Of a stretch of 64,000 nt of DNA, positions 38,006 through 47,869 are shown one piece after another. The notes below the pieces were generated by a model that searched no databases, was not told the DNA's origin, and was given only the letters and a program-made list of their open reading frames with translations. A program made the position numbers and the translations under genes. Source of the DNA: Shewanella glacialimarina (lineage in GTDB: Bacteria > Pseudomonadota > Gammaproteobacteria > Enterobacterales > Shewanellaceae); assembly GCF_020511155.1 (NCBI RefSeq), contig NZ_CP041216.1:2852001-2916000 (forward strand), given 5' to 3'. Within the stretch, counting starts at the first letter, position 1. Each line of letters begins with the position of its first letter.

Positions 38006-39613
38006 ATGACGCACCTGAGCAGCAAGATAAATCCTCGTAGTGATGAATTCAAAGCTAAATATGATGATATGGCTTTGTTAGTCGAAGACCTGCAGCAAAA
38101 ACTGGCAAAAATTGAACAAGGTGGTGGCCCTGTGGCGTGTGAACGTCATCTGTCACGTGGAAAATTATTACCCCGTCACCGAGTTGAAAAACTGCTCGAT
38201 CCTGGTTCTCCTTTTCTAGAAATCGCTCAATTTGCTGCATTTGAAGTCTATGATGAAGATGTCCCTGCCGCAGGTGTTATTGCCGGTATTGGGCGTGTAA
38301 GCGGCGTCGAGTGTATGATTATTGCTAACGACGCCACAGTAAAAGGCGGCACTTACTACCCTATTACAGTGAAAAAGCATTTACGCGCACAGGACATCGC
38401 CAAACGCTGTCATTTACCGTGTATTTATCTGGTTGATTCAGGCGGGGCAAACTTGCCACGCCAGGACGAAGTATTTCCAGACCGCGATCATTTCGGGCGT
38501 ATTTTTTACAATCAAGCACAAATGTCGGCCCTTGGCATTCCGCAAATTGCCGTGGTAATGGGTTTATGTACCGCAGGTGGTGCTTATGTACCTGCAATGG
38601 CAGATGAATCGATTATTGTTAAAGATCAAGGCACCATCTTTTTAGCTGGGCCTCCTCTAGTTAAAGCAGCAACTGGCGAAGAAGTATCAGCGGAAGAATT
38701 AGGTGGCGCAGAAGTGCATACCAAAATATCCGGTGTTGCCGATCACTTAGCTCAAAACGATGATCATGCATTAGAGCTTGCACGTCGGGCAGTACTGCGC
38801 CTAAATCATCAAAAAACGATTTCCAGCATGCTTAGCCCAGTAAAACCGCCTAAGTATGATATTCATGAACTTTACGGCATTGTCGGAACCGATCTTAAAA
38901 AGCCATTTGATGTTAAAGAAGTCATTGGTCGTATCGTCGATGATTCAGACTTTGACGAGTTTAAGGCCAATTACGGTGCAACATTGGTCTGTGGCTTTGC
39001 CCGCATTCATGGTTACCCTGTTGGTATTGTTGCCAACAATGGCATTTTGTTCTCCGAGTCGGCTCAAAAAGGCGCTCACTTTATTGAGCTATGTTGCCAA
39101 CGTAAAATTCCATTACTGTTCTTACAGAACATTACCGGGTTTATGGTCGGTAAGAAGTACGAACATGAAGGCATTGCCAAGCACGGTGCCAAAATGGTTA
39201 CCGCTGTATCTTGTGCCAACGTGCCTAAATTTACCGTGATTATTGGCGGCAGTTATGGCGCAGGTAACTATGGCATGTGTGGCCGAGCATTTGAACCCAC
39301 TATGATGTGGATGTGGCCAAACGCGCGCATTTCAGTCATGGGCGGTGAACAAGCAGCAGGCGTTCTTGCTACAGTTCGTCGTGATGGTTTAGCCCGTAAA
39401 GGGGTTGAATGGACCAGCGAAGAAGAACAAGCATTCAGAAAGCCTATTGTTGAGCAATATGACAAAGAAGGTCATCCATACCATGCCAGTGCCCGCCTGT
39501 GGGACGATGGTATTATCGACCCAGCACAAACCCGTGATGTGGTAGGTTTAGCGTTATCAGCGGCATTAAATGCGCCTATTGAAGACACCAAGTTTGGTGT
39601 GTTCCGCATGTAA
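38006..39613 (+). CDS. liuB: 3-methylcrotonyl-CoA carboxylase, carboxyltransferase (beta) subunit
   Basis: Transfers carboxyl from biotin on LiuD to 3-methylcrotonyl-CoA, giving 3-methylglutaconyl-CoA. It has two crotonase-like carboxyltransferase halves: [28 protein letters not shown] then [21 protein letters not shown] in the first, and [15 protein letters not shown] with [16 protein letters not shown] in the second. The frame opens at a TTG (37982), but GGA seven bases before the ATG at 38006 gives the family start (535 residues). It follows liuA after a hairpin-bearing gap of 139 bases. Confidence 0.94.
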   Translation: MTHLSSKINPRSDEFKAKYDDMALLVEDLQQKLAKIEQGGGPVACERHLSRGKLLPRHRVEKLLDPGSPFLEIAQFAAFEVYDEDVPAAGVIAGIGRVSGVECMIIANDATVKGGTYYPITVKKHLRAQDIAKRCHLPCIYLVDSGGANLPRQDEVFPDRDHFGRIFYNQAQMSALGIPQIAVVMGLCTAGGAYVPAMADESIIVKDQGTIFLAGPPLVKAATGEEVSAEELGGAEVHTKISGVADHLAQNDDHALELARRAVLRLNHQKTISSMLSPVKPPKYDIHELYGIVGTDLKKPFDVKEVIGRIVDDSDFDEFKANYGATLVCGFARIHGYPVGIVANNGILFSESAQKGAHFIELCCQRKIPLLFLQNITGFMVGKKYEHEGIAKHGAKMVTAVSCANVPKFTVIIGGSYGAGNYGMCGRAFEPTMMWMWPNARISVMGGEQAAGVLATVRRDGLARKGVEWTSEEEQAFRKPIVEQYDKEGHPYHASARLWDDGIIDPAQTRDVVGLALSAALNAPIEDTKFGVFRM

Positions 39614-39642
39614 TTGCGTTCAATCAATAGGAGCATTAAAAA

Positions 39643-40455
39643 ATGATTAAAAATGATTTTCAACACATCCAATGTCATCTTAACCAAGGCGTGGGTGAGT
39701 TAATATTAAATCGCGCAGAAAAACATAATGCGTTTGATGAAGTGATGATTAATGAAATGATTATCGCCATCGAACAGTTTGCCGATTCATCAGAATGCCA
39801 AATTTTGGTACTGCGTGCCAATGGAAAAAACTTCAGTGCTGGGGCGGATCTTAATTGGATGCGCAAGCAAGCCAAAATGGATTTCGAGCAAAATCTCACA
39901 GATGCCCATGAACTTGCCAAACTGATGCATGTGCTTGATAAATTCCCTAAACCGAGTATCGCACTGGTTAATGGAGCAGCCTTTGGTGGCGCATTAGGGT
40001 TAATTTGTTGCTGCGACATCGCGATTGCCAATCAAGCTGCCAGCTTTTGTTTAAGCGAAGTCAAACTTGGCTTAATTCCAGCGGTGATTAGTCCTTATGT
40101 AGTGCGCGCTATGGGTAATCGCCAAGCCAGACGCTATATGTTAACTGCAGAGCGTTTTAGTGCTAAAGAAGCCCTTAAACAACAGGTTATTCACGCCATT
40201 GATGATGATCTAGATGCAGCAGCAGCGCCTTTTATTACCGCCTTTAAAGCGAACAGTCCACAAGGTATGGCATGGGTTAAAACCTTAGTGGCTCGACTAG
40301 AAGACGGTGTAATTGATGATGCAACACTGAGCTACACCAGTGAACAGATTGCCCGTATTCGAGTCTCTGATGAAGGCCAAGAAGGCCTAAATGCCTTTTT
40401 CGAAAAACGCTCTCCGGCTTGGCAACATGCCGCCGTCCCTCAAGGAGCCAAATAA
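39643..40455 (+). CDS. liuC: Methylglutaconyl-CoA hydratase (enoyl-CoA hydratase family)
   Basis: Hydrates 3-methylglutaconyl-CoA to HMG-CoA. Crotonase fold with the oxyanion segments NGKNFSAGADLNWM and ALVNGAAFGGALGLICCCDIAIA (about 108-130) and the catalytic Glu in SFCLSEVKLGLIPAVIS. It has 270 residues. AGGAG lies 9 bases before the ATG. The stop codon overlaps the liuD start (TAATG), so LiuC and LiuD are coupled. The position in the operon fixes the substrate; by sequence alone it would only be a crotonase. Confidence 0.92.
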   Translation: MIKNDFQHIQCHLNQGVGELILNRAEKHNAFDEVMINEMIIAIEQFADSSECQILVLRANGKNFSAGADLNWMRKQAKMDFEQNLTDAHELAKLMHVLDKFPKPSIALVNGAAFGGALGLICCCDIAIANQAASFCLSEVKLGLIPAVISPYVVRAMGNRQARRYMLTAERFSAKEALKQQVIHAIDDDLDAAAAPFITAFKANSPQGMAWVKTLVARLEDGVIDDATLSYTSEQIARIRVSDEGQEGLNAFFEKRSPAWQHAAVPQGAK

Positions 40456-42491
40456 TGATTACTAAATTACTGATAGCCAACCGTGGTGAAATTGCCTGCC
40501 GTATTATTAAAACGGCTAAGGCCATGGGTGTACGTACCATAGCCTTATATTCTGATGCCGATAAAGATGCCCTTCATGTCGCTATGGCGGATGAGTCTTA
40601 TCACCTGGGTGGCAGTGCCCCAGCGGATTCATATTTAAAAGCCGATTTGATTATTGATATTGCCAAACGTTCTGGCGCCGAAGCCATTCACCCAGGTTAT
40701 GGCTTTTTGTCTGAAAATGCGGAGTTTGCCCGTAAGTGCGAGCAGAACGGTATTGCTTTTGTCGGTCCTGGTAGTGATGCCATTGATGCCATGGGCAGTA
40801 AAAGTGCGGCAAAACAGATTATGGGTAAGGCGAATGTGCCATTAGTGCCTGGCTATCATGGTGATGATCAAAGCGATGAAAATTTAGTTTTTCAAGCCAC
40901 ACAAGTCGGCTTTCCACTACTCATTAAGGCTGCATATGGCGGTGGTGGTAAAGGCATGCGCATCGTTGAAAATGACGGTGAAACCCTTGAAGCTATTCGC
41001 TCTGCTCGTCGTGAAGCCACCTCATCATTTGGTAATGATAAATTATTAATGGAGCGTTACTTACGTCAGCCACGCCATGTAGAAGTTCAAGTTTTTGCCG
41101 ACAGTAAAGGCAACGCTATCTATTTATCAGATCGTGATTGCTCTATTCAACGCCGTCACCAAAAAGTGGTTGAAGAAGCGCCGGCGCCAGGTTTGTCAGA
41201 TGAGCTTCGTGTTCAAATGGGTGAAGCAGCAGTTGCTGCTGCCAAAGCCATTGATTATGTAGGCGCAGGTACGGTTGAGTTTCTACTTGATACCGATAAC
41301 AGCTTCTACTTCATGGAAATGAATACTCGTTTACAAGTTGAACATCCAGTGACAGAAATGGTCACAGGCCAAGACTTAGTAAAATGGCAGCTTCTAGTCG
41401 CCAGTGGTGGAGAATTACCGCTAAAACAAGATGAAGTGCGCATTCATGGTCACTCATTTGAAGTGCGTATTTACGCAGAAGACCCACAGAATGAGTTTTT
41501 ACCCGCTAGCGGTAAACTGAATTTTTTACGTGAACCTGAGCAAAACCGTCATGTGCGTATTGACTCAGGCATCCGTGAAAACGATGTAATCAGTAATTTC
41601 TATGACCCAATGATCGCTAAATTGATTGTATGGGATGAAACTCGTCCACGTGCCTTACATCGCTTAGTTAATGCACTAGAGTCATATCAAATAAGTGGCC
41701 TTAAGCATAACATTGAGTTTTTAGCCAATATTGCTGAACACCCCGCGTTTGCCAAAGCAGATTTTTGTACCGACTTTATCGAGCGCTATGGCAATACTTT
41801 AATTGGCGATGCTAGCAGTGAATCTGATACTGCGATTGCCCTCGCCGGTTTATATCAGGTGCTATTACGTCAGCAACAAGCAAAAGTGAATGCCGTTAAT
41901 AGCAACGATCCCTATTCTCCCTGGGGGCAAGTCAGTGGCTTTAGATTAAACAGTGCTAGCATTCATCATGTTGCCCTACTTGATGAAAAACATGAACTGC
42001 AAAACTTACTGATGACAGACTTAGGCAGCGCATTGCACTTAGGCCTAAATGGCCAGGCGCTAAAACTAGCCGGTCAAATTAAAGGTGATGTGTTGTTTGC
42101 TGAAATTAATGGCCATAAAAGTAAAGTGCCTGTCAGCTGTGATGGTGACGACTTTACCTTGTTTCTCCCTAGCGGCAGTTACCACTTTACCGCAGTGCTT
42201 GCACAAGTTGCCGATGAAACCATTAACAGCGCAGATAAGTTAAAAGCGCCAATGAACGGCACAGTGGTGACTCATCTTGTTGAAGTGGGCGCAACCGTTA
42301 AAGCGGGACAAGGCCTATTAGTGATGGAAGCCATGAAAATGGAGTACACCATAGAAGCCCCATTTGATGGCGTAGTCACCGAGTTTTACTTCCAAAGTGG
42401 TGAGTTAGTTAGCGATGGCGTACAGCTGTTACATGTCGAAGAGTCTGTCAAGCAAGCGACTACGGAAACTGAAAAGGAAGCTAAAACATGA
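40455..42491 (+). CDS. liuD: 3-methylcrotonyl-CoA carboxylase, biotin-carrying (alpha) subunit
   Basis: 678 residues combining biotin carboxylase and biotin carrier. N-terminal carboxylase domain starts [14 protein letters not shown]. The ATP-grasp part has [14 protein letters not shown] and [19 protein letters not shown] middle linker (BT domain) follows, and the C-terminal biotinyl domain has VMEAMKMEY with biotin on Lys 628. The frame opens earlier at 40419, but the ATG at 40455 overlaps the liuC stop and has AGGAG before it. The last ~20 residues ([16 protein letters not shown]) are a charged tail. It partners LiuB. Confidence 0.95.
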   Translation: MITKLLIANRGEIACRIIKTAKAMGVRTIALYSDADKDALHVAMADESYHLGGSAPADSYLKADLIIDIAKRSGAEAIHPGYGFLSENAEFARKCEQNGIAFVGPGSDAIDAMGSKSAAKQIMGKANVPLVPGYHGDDQSDENLVFQATQVGFPLLIKAAYGGGGKGMRIVENDGETLEAIRSARREATSSFGNDKLLMERYLRQPRHVEVQVFADSKGNAIYLSDRDCSIQRRHQKVVEEAPAPGLSDELRVQMGEAAVAAAKAIDYVGAGTVEFLLDTDNSFYFMEMNTRLQVEHPVTEMVTGQDLVKWQLLVASGGELPLKQDEVRIHGHSFEVRIYAEDPQNEFLPASGKLNFLREPEQNRHVRIDSGIRENDVISNFYDPMIAKLIVWDETRPRALHRLVNALESYQISGLKHNIEFLANIAEHPAFAKADFCTDFIERYGNTLIGDASSESDTAIALAGLYQVLLRQQQAKVNAVNSNDPYSPWGQVSGFRLNSASIHHVALLDEKHELQNLLMTDLGSALHLGLNGQALKLAGQIKGDVLFAEINGHKSKVPVSCDGDDFTLFLPSGSYHFTAVLAQVADETINSADKLKAPMNGTVVTHLVEVGATVKAGQGLLVMEAMKMEYTIEAPFDGVVTEFYFQSGELVSDGVQLLHVEESVKQATTETEKEAKT

Positions 42492-43375
42492 TGCCATCAA
42501 AGGTGAGCATTTTTGAAGTTGGCGCCCGTGACGGTTTACAAAATGAAGTACCCGTGTCCACTGCCGCTAAACTGCAGCTTATTGCAGACTTGGCAGCAGC
42601 GGGCATAACTCGCATTGAAGCGGGCAGCTTTGTGTCACCTAAATGGGTGCCACAAATGGCTGACTCAGGTGACATATTTAGCCAAATGTCACGGGTAAAA
42701 GGTGTAACTTACAGCGCCTTAACCCCAAATCTGAAAGGTTTTGAGCTCGCGCTAGCCTCTGGCGCCGATGAGGTGGCAATATTTGGCGCCGCTTCAGAGA
42801 GCTTCAGTCAGAAAAATATTAATTGCTCAATTGATGAGTCAATTGAGCGCTTTATGCCATTGATGCAACAAGCAAAACAGCACAATATTGCTGTGCGTGG
42901 TTATGTCTCATGCGTACTTGGTTGCCCCTATGAAGGTCACATCGATGTCAATGAAGTCGCCCGAGTGTCTGAAATTCTTTACAAAATGGGCTGTTATGAG
43001 ATTTCACTGGGTGACACCATAGGTATTGGCACACCATCAAATGCCCGTAAAATGGTAGAAGCGGTGGCGAGTGTCGTACCTGTAAACAAGCTTGCACTGC
43101 ACTTTCACGACACCTACGGACAAGCATTGGCTAATATTTTAGCCTGCTTAGACATGGGGGTTACCAGTTTTGATGCATCTGTCGCGGGGTTGGGCGGATG
43201 TCCTTATGCTAAGGGCGCCTCAGGAAACTTAGCGACTGAAGACTTAGTTTACATGCTTCATGGTATGGGGATTGAGACAGGTATCGACCTAAACATGCTT
43301 GCTATAGCGGGTAATAATATCAGCCAAATTATTGGCCGTAAAAGTGCCTCAAAAGTCGCTAATGCATTAGCCTAA
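42488..43375 (+). CDS. liuE: Hydroxymethylglutaryl-CoA lyase
   Basis: Cleaves HMG-CoA to acetyl-CoA and acetoacetate, the last step of the leucine branch. TIM-barrel lyase signatures: [12 protein letters not shown] at the start (metal Asp), [14 protein letters not shown] with the metal histidines, and the active-site loop [17 protein letters not shown] with the catalytic cysteine. It has 295 residues. The ATG overlaps the liuD TGA (ATGA), with a second in-frame ATG next to it at 42491. Confidence 0.95.
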   Translation: MMPSKVSIFEVGARDGLQNEVPVSTAAKLQLIADLAAAGITRIEAGSFVSPKWVPQMADSGDIFSQMSRVKGVTYSALTPNLKGFELALASGADEVAIFGAASESFSQKNINCSIDESIERFMPLMQQAKQHNIAVRGYVSCVLGCPYEGHIDVNEVARVSEILYKMGCYEISLGDTIGIGTPSNARKMVEAVASVVPVNKLALHFHDTYGQALANILACLDMGVTSFDASVAGLGGCPYAKGASGNLATEDLVYMLHGMGIETGIDLNMLAIAGNNISQIIGRKSASKVANALA

Positions 43376-43463
43376 TTTAGATGGGCAACGAACTTATTTT
43401 AAGCTGCTGACTCAAATAATACTCAGCATCTATTAAACATAATAACGAGAAAAGGACAGCACA

Positions 43464-44174
43464 ATGGCAGGTTTCAATAAAGTCGTTCACAGCTATGACG
43501 AAGCGCTAGCTGGGCTGACAGATAACATGACCTTAATGGTTGGCGGGTTTGGTTTGTGTGGTATTCCTGAAGGCTTAATTAACCATATGGTTAAATTAGG
43601 CGTGACGGGGTTAACCGCTATTTCAAACAATGCTGGGGTAGATGATTTCGGTTTAGGTTTGTTACTCAAACAACGCCAAATTGCCACCATGATAGCGTCT
43701 TACGTCGGCGAAAATGCCACCTTTGAACAACAAATGTTGTCAGGTGAATTGAACGTCATTTTAACCCCACAAGGTACTTTGGCCGAAAAGATTCGCGCCG
43801 GTGGTGCTGGTATTCCTGCTTTTTTCACCGCAACAGGTTACGGCACACCCATTGCAGACGGTAAAGAAACCCGCGAAATCAAAGGCCGACATTATGTGTT
43901 AGAAGAATCACTTACCGCAGACTTTGCGTTAGTACGTGCCTGGAAAGCAGACACTATGGGTAATTTAGTATTCCGTAAAACGGCTGCTAACTTTAACCCT
44001 ATGATGGCCACTGCAGGTAAAATTACCGTGGTTGAAGCTGAAGAAATTGTTCAGCCAGGCGAGCTTGACCCTAACCATATTCATACCCCAGGGATTTATG
44101 TTGATCGCGTGATCAAAGCCAGCTTTGAAAAACGCATTGAGCAACGTACCGTCACCCAAGCAACTGCTAAATAA
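43464..44174 (+). CDS. scoA: 3-oxoacid CoA-transferase, subunit A
   Basis: With ScoB it moves CoA from succinyl-CoA or acetyl-CoA to acetoacetate released by LiuE. Glycine-rich start [16 protein letters not shown] (about 23-38), and then [20 protein letters not shown] and [13 protein letters not shown]. It has 236 residues; AAGGA lies 7 bases before the ATG. It follows liuE after 88 bases with no terminator. The succinyl-CoA (SCOT) versus acetyl-CoA (AtoDA) donor cannot be settled here; the AtoD name is equally fair. Confidence 0.92.
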   Translation: MAGFNKVVHSYDEALAGLTDNMTLMVGGFGLCGIPEGLINHMVKLGVTGLTAISNNAGVDDFGLGLLLKQRQIATMIASYVGENATFEQQMLSGELNVILTPQGTLAEKIRAGGAGIPAFFTATGYGTPIADGKETREIKGRHYVLEESLTADFALVRAWKADTMGNLVFRKTAANFNPMMATAGKITVVEAEEIVQPGELDPNHIHTPGIYVDRVIKASFEKRIEQRTVTQATAK

Positions 44175-44188
44175 AGGAGAGCAAGCAC

Positions 44189-44845
44189 ATGGCTTTAACC
44201 AGAGAACAACTTGCTCAACGTGTAGCAAAAGAAATGCAAGACGGCTTTTACGTCAACCTAGGTATTGGTATTCCTACCCTTGTGGCTAACTATATTCCAC
44301 AGGGCATGCAGGTAATGCTGCAATCTGAAAATGGTTTATTAGGCATGGGACCATTTCCAACCGAAGACGCTATCGATGCTGATTTAATCAACGCCGGTAA
44401 ACAAACCGTGACCGCTGTTGATGGTGCATCATTTTTCTCATCAGCAGAGAGCTTTGCCATGATCCGCGGTGGGCATGTCGATTTAACGGTACTGGGTGCA
44501 TTTGAAGTTGATGTCAATGGCTCCATCGCCTCTTGGATGATCCCAGGTAAGCTCATTAAAGGCATGGGCGGCGCAATGGATTTAGTGGCTGGCGCTGAAA
44601 ATATCATCGTCACCATGATGCATGCAGACAAACACGGTAACTCTAAGTTATTGCCTTTATGTGAGCTACCGTTAACGGGTTACGGCTGTATTAAGCGTGT
44701 AATGACCGACTTAGCCTTTATCGAAATCAAAGACGGCGCATTCTACTTACTTGAGCGTGCACCTGGTGTATCGGTAAAAGAGATTATCGCTAAAACGGCA
44801 GGTAAATTAGTTGTGCCTGAGCATGTGCCTGAAATGGTGTTTTAG
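44189..44845 (+). CDS. scoB: 3-oxoacid CoA-transferase, subunit B
   Basis: Catalytic subunit: Glu 47 in QSENGLLGMGPFP forms the CoA thioester during transfer. GIGIPTLVANYIP and GAFEVDVNGSIASWMIPGK are family landmarks. It has 218 residues. AAGGAG precedes the ATG, 14 bases after scoA. The last gene of the liu operon, followed by a strong terminator. Confidence 0.94.
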   Translation: MALTREQLAQRVAKEMQDGFYVNLGIGIPTLVANYIPQGMQVMLQSENGLLGMGPFPTEDAIDADLINAGKQTVTAVDGASFFSSAESFAMIRGGHVDLTVLGAFEVDVNGSIASWMIPGKLIKGMGGAMDLVAGAENIIVTMMHADKHGNSKLLPLCELPLTGYGCIKRVMTDLAFIEIKDGAFYLLERAPGVSVKEIIAKTAGKLVVPEHVPEMVF

Positions 44846-44871
44846 TCTATAAGATAAATACTGAACAAACT

Positions 44872-44905
44872 TAAAAGCGCACTTACAGAGAAGTGTGCTT
44901 TTTTA
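44872..44905 (+). terminator. Terminator of the liu-sco operon
   Basis: A 12-bp stem AAAAGCGCACTT/AAGTGTGCTTTT (one G-U pair), loop ACAGAG, then T6. Confidence 0.9.
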
Positions 44906-44948
44906 TTAGCAACACTAATGAAATCAATCTTTAGAGCATCAAATCGAT

Positions 44949-45470
44949 ATGAATTTAGTTTTACCAAGCCTCGAATATCTGCAAAGCTATCATGGTTACA
45001 TCAACGAATTGGGCAATGAAGAGCGCTATCCTTTCGTATTAGATTTTGATTATCAAGATTTCACCGCCTATTTGATTAAAATCAAACATTTCTCAGAAGG
45101 CATAAACCTGCCCTGCGGCTATGTTCCTAGTAGTACATTCTGGCTAATTCATCACAATGAAATAGTGGGTGTGACTAATTTGCGTCATCATCTAAACCCT
45201 CAAATTAAGCATTGTGGTGGCCATATTGGTTTAAGTATTCGGCCATCTAAAAGAGGCGCAGGTTTAGGTATTCTGTTAATGAAACTCTCTATTGAAAAGC
45301 TCCATTCAATGGGCAACAGTGAACTACACATTCATTGTTATGAATCTAATTTAGCCTCCGAACGGGCAATTATCTGCAATGGTGGGGTTTTCGACTCTGC
45401 TATAAAAAGTGATTCACACATAGTTAAAAGATATATTATTAACCTTGCGGCTTGTTTAAAGTCAAAATAA
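44949..45470 (+). CDS. GNAT-family N-acetyltransferase
   Basis: 173 residues of the GNAT fold. Acetyl-CoA-binding motif A reads HIGLSIRPSKRGAGLGILLMKL (Q/RxxGxG/A type, about 97-118), and motif B follows as LHIHCYESNLASERAIICNGG. SSTFWLIHHNEIVGVTNLRH is the usual beta-2/beta-3 hairpin. The substrate is not predictable. It is a single gene, flanked by terminator-like structures. Confidence 0.8.
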   Translation: MNLVLPSLEYLQSYHGYINELGNEERYPFVLDFDYQDFTAYLIKIKHFSEGINLPCGYVPSSTFWLIHHNEIVGVTNLRHHLNPQIKHCGGHIGLSIRPSKRGAGLGILLMKLSIEKLHSMGNSELHIHCYESNLASERAIICNGGVFDSAIKSDSHIVKRYIINLAACLKSK

Positions 45471-45504
45471 TATCAACACCTTACTTTGACGAGCTTAATT
45501 TAAT

Positions 45505-45546
45505 ACCATTATATAACCCTATCAGCAGTGTTATAGAATGGTTTTA
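45505..45546. terminator. Probable terminator between the GNAT and GGDEF genes
   Basis: ACCATTATATAAC pairs with GTTATAGAATGGT (one mismatch) around a 12-base loop, followed by TTTT on the plus strand. It lies between two convergent genes. Confidence 0.5.
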
Positions 45547-45581
45547 ATGGCTTGCAAACCGCTTAAAATGGCTATTTCCCT

Positions 45582-46577
45582 CTATTTATCCAATCGCGAC
45601 ACAACTCGATTTCGTCCTGATTTTTTAGCAGCATAAAGTGCAATATCACTTTGCTTTAACCATTCCTCTAACGAATCATTAATACGCAATTCAGCCACCC
45701 CTATACTGCAGGACACATTCACAGGTACGCCGTCAAAGTCGGTTTGGTAAACCGCTTGCTTTAGCCTTTGAGCCATCTCCAATGCTTTTTGCAAATCACA
45801 ATCTTCATATTGAACTAAAAACTCTTCTCCACCAAAACGAAACAGCTTAGCCTCGGCGGGAAGTAAATGCTTTATCACCTCACTGAACTGCGTCAGTAGC
45901 TTATCGCCCACTAAATGGCCGTAGGTGTCATTAACCGTTTTAAAATGATCGATATCGATTAATAACAGACTAGTATCCGTTCCTGTATGCTTAAACGATT
46001 CAATACTGCTACTTAAACTGGTGGCTAAATTTTTTCTATTTAATGCGCCAGTTAACTCGTCTGTGGTAGCCAAATAAATAAGCGCAGCCTTTTGTTTTGC
46101 AATGATGTAAGCAAATATCGCCGCAAAAATAATGCAATCGAACATTGCCACCCCAAAGCGCCATACAAGGGAGTAAGTTTCAATATTGAGCGCAGCGATC
46201 AAACAGGTTAACACGTAAAAACTACTGATGAAGGATGCGTTTTTAAAATTAAAGATAAAGAAAAAAATAAAGATTGTTGGAAAAACATAGATTAACGATT
46301 TATAACCTAAAGAATAACAAGATATTGCAATCGTAATACACACTAATATTAAGGTAATTTGTTTGTGTAATATAGTCCCACGATGCTTGATCTCAAGTAC
46401 CAATGAAATCAATATCGGTAACAAGGCTAACGAGAAAAGGGTAAACAAAAACAAGTCATCATGGGTCAAACGATACAAAGCGTAGATAAAAAATGTGAAC
46501 AAAGCGGCCAGATGAAAGGCTATTGAAGCGTTCCTTGGTAACCTTTTCGAATCCTGAAGTGCAGTCATATACTTCAT
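45582..46577 (-). CDS. Membrane-bound diguanylate cyclase (GGDEF)
   Basis: 331 residues. An N-terminal membrane part with about five or six helices (roughly residues 15-165) is followed by a GGDEF domain. The active-site motif RFGGEEFLV (GGEEF at 249-253) and the DIDHFKTVNDTYGH helix are intact, so it should make c-di-GMP. The inhibitory RxxD I-site is not seen in front of the motif. The frame opens at 46709, but AAGGA seven bases before the ATG at 46577 gives the better start. The upstream 44 residues have no membrane or sensor character. It may counteract the HD-GYP protein at 11.2 kb. Confidence 0.9.
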   Translation of the reverse strand: MKYMTALQDSKRLPRNASIAFHLAALFTFFIYALYRLTHDDLFLFTLFSLALLPILISLVLEIKHRGTILHKQITLILVCITIAISCYSLGYKSLIYVFPTIFIFFFIFNFKNASFISSFYVLTCLIAALNIETYSLVWRFGVAMFDCIIFAAIFAYIIAKQKAALIYLATTDELTGALNRKNLATSLSSSIESFKHTGTDTSLLLIDIDHFKTVNDTYGHLVGDKLLTQFSEVIKHLLPAEAKLFRFGGEEFLVQYEDCDLQKALEMAQRLKQAVYQTDFDGVPVNVSCSIGVAELRINDSLEEWLKQSDIALYAAKKSGRNRVVSRLDK

Positions 46578-46918
46578 AAAGCATCCTTTATAATTTTTAT
46601 TGGAGGATTTATGCAACGTCATAGAGAACGCTAAAGTAACTAGCGTACAAAGTGAGTTATTTTTTAGAGTATAGACTAAAATACTTGCTTCACGGCAACC
46701 GAAAAACAACCATAGAAAATCAACAGCGTATGAAAATGTCAGGGTGATAAAACTTCAGAAGCGGTTTTGAATCGTTAATCTGTAACAGGAGTTGGAATTG
46801 GAATTAGACTAAATCTATTTTTAAGGCAAGTAATCTAAATTGAAAATATGGTTATTATCACAAGGGTAAATGCAGCCAGTATTTACTGTTTTGACTGCAT
46901 TTATTGTATTAACCATGA
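46578..46918. other. Region between GGDEF and DUF1097 genes
   Basis: No gene is supported here. It is the leader of the leftward GGDEF gene and the 3' flank of the DUF1097 gene. A hairpin AAATGCAG/CTGCATTT at 46868-46902 follows the DUF1097 stop but lacks a T-run. Confidence 0.5.
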
Positions 46919-47428
46919 CTACAGCTCTTTTGCTGCATTGTCGCTAACAATGGTCACCTGTGGCGTTATACTTTGTCTATTTTGTGTAAAGGTAATTAAC
47001 CGCTCAGTCAGCAAGCTCATGCTATATCCCAGTACAGCACCAATAGCTAATGGAGGCACTATCGCAGCGATATCAGCGTTCATCGCAAAAGTAATACAGC
47101 AACCAATAAATGCACCGGGGATGAAGGCAAGACGTTTATGGCTGGCTTGTAAACACATCAGGCTGGTGACAATTCCCGTTAGTGCGTAACTGATAATGGG
47201 TGAGCCAAAAAAAGTGCTGCCGACGATAATCAGCCACCCCCAGAAAACACCTGACAAGTTAGTACTCATTGCCATTAACATGCCTTTAAAGCCGCTTTCG
47301 GTTTGAGCAAAAAAGGTACTGCAACCTAAAAACCCAATCCAGGTCACTAGCTGGAATACATCTGCAACTCCTGCCCATAAAGCGGCTAATAAGCCCGCTG
47401 AAAGTGCAATTTGCCAACGATACTGCAT
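46919..47428 (-). CDS. DUF1097 membrane protein
   Basis: 169 residues with about five hydrophobic segments, resembling the YcdZ/DUF1097 family (ALWAGVADVFQLVTWIGFLGCSTFFAQ near the N-terminus, GMLMAMSTNLSGVFWGWLII, CLQASHKRLAFIPGAFIGC). Function is unknown. GGAG lies six bases before the ATG. The C-terminal tail is polar. It is transcribed leftward with the GGDEF gene but separated from it by 341 bases. Confidence 0.8.
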   Translation of the reverse strand: MQYRWQIALSAGLLAALWAGVADVFQLVTWIGFLGCSTFFAQTESGFKGMLMAMSTNLSGVFWGWLIIVGSTFFGSPIISYALTGIVTSLMCLQASHKRLAFIPGAFIGCCITFAMNADIAAIVPPLAIGAVLGYSMSLLTERLITFTQNRQSITPQVTIVSDNAAKEL

Positions 47429-47869
47429 GACTCACTCCAACTAAATTGTTTTAATAATAGAAATAACTATTCCCAAAAATACCACAATAACAATCGATTT
47501 CAATATTTAATTGTGATGTGAAAAAGAAGATACAAAATCTATGAACAACATCAAATATCTCGCTTATTTGTGAACATAAAATCCCTTATGACAGGCAACC
47601 TCTAAATTTTCTAGCAAGAATTAAGTGATCAAAGATTATTGCCAAGATAAATTGGATCATAAAAAACACCCACGTAAGGCGAGTAATACGTGATGTACCT
47701 CAAGCTTTACCGATAAAGAAAGCTTAATCAATAAATGCAGCTCTTTTCATGCGTAGGGCGACAGTTTCTCTTTATCAGTTAATTTAATCTAACGGTATGA
47801 ACAGGGTTGATTGTTTTCAGGAATGGGGATTAGCACTATTTTATTACATCTAAAGATTAAGGGCTCACC
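47429..47869. other. Intergenic region before the radical SAM gene
   Basis: 441 AT-rich bases between divergent genes. I see no ORF of weight, no tRNA and no clear terminator. There are several TGTGA- or TGATCA-like fragments (47512 and 47625 regions), but none forms a full CRP or FNR palindrome. Confidence 0.4.

Noticed and set aside
47429..47869. CRP or FNR sites before the radical SAM gene
   Set aside because: Only half sites or weak palindromes were seen.
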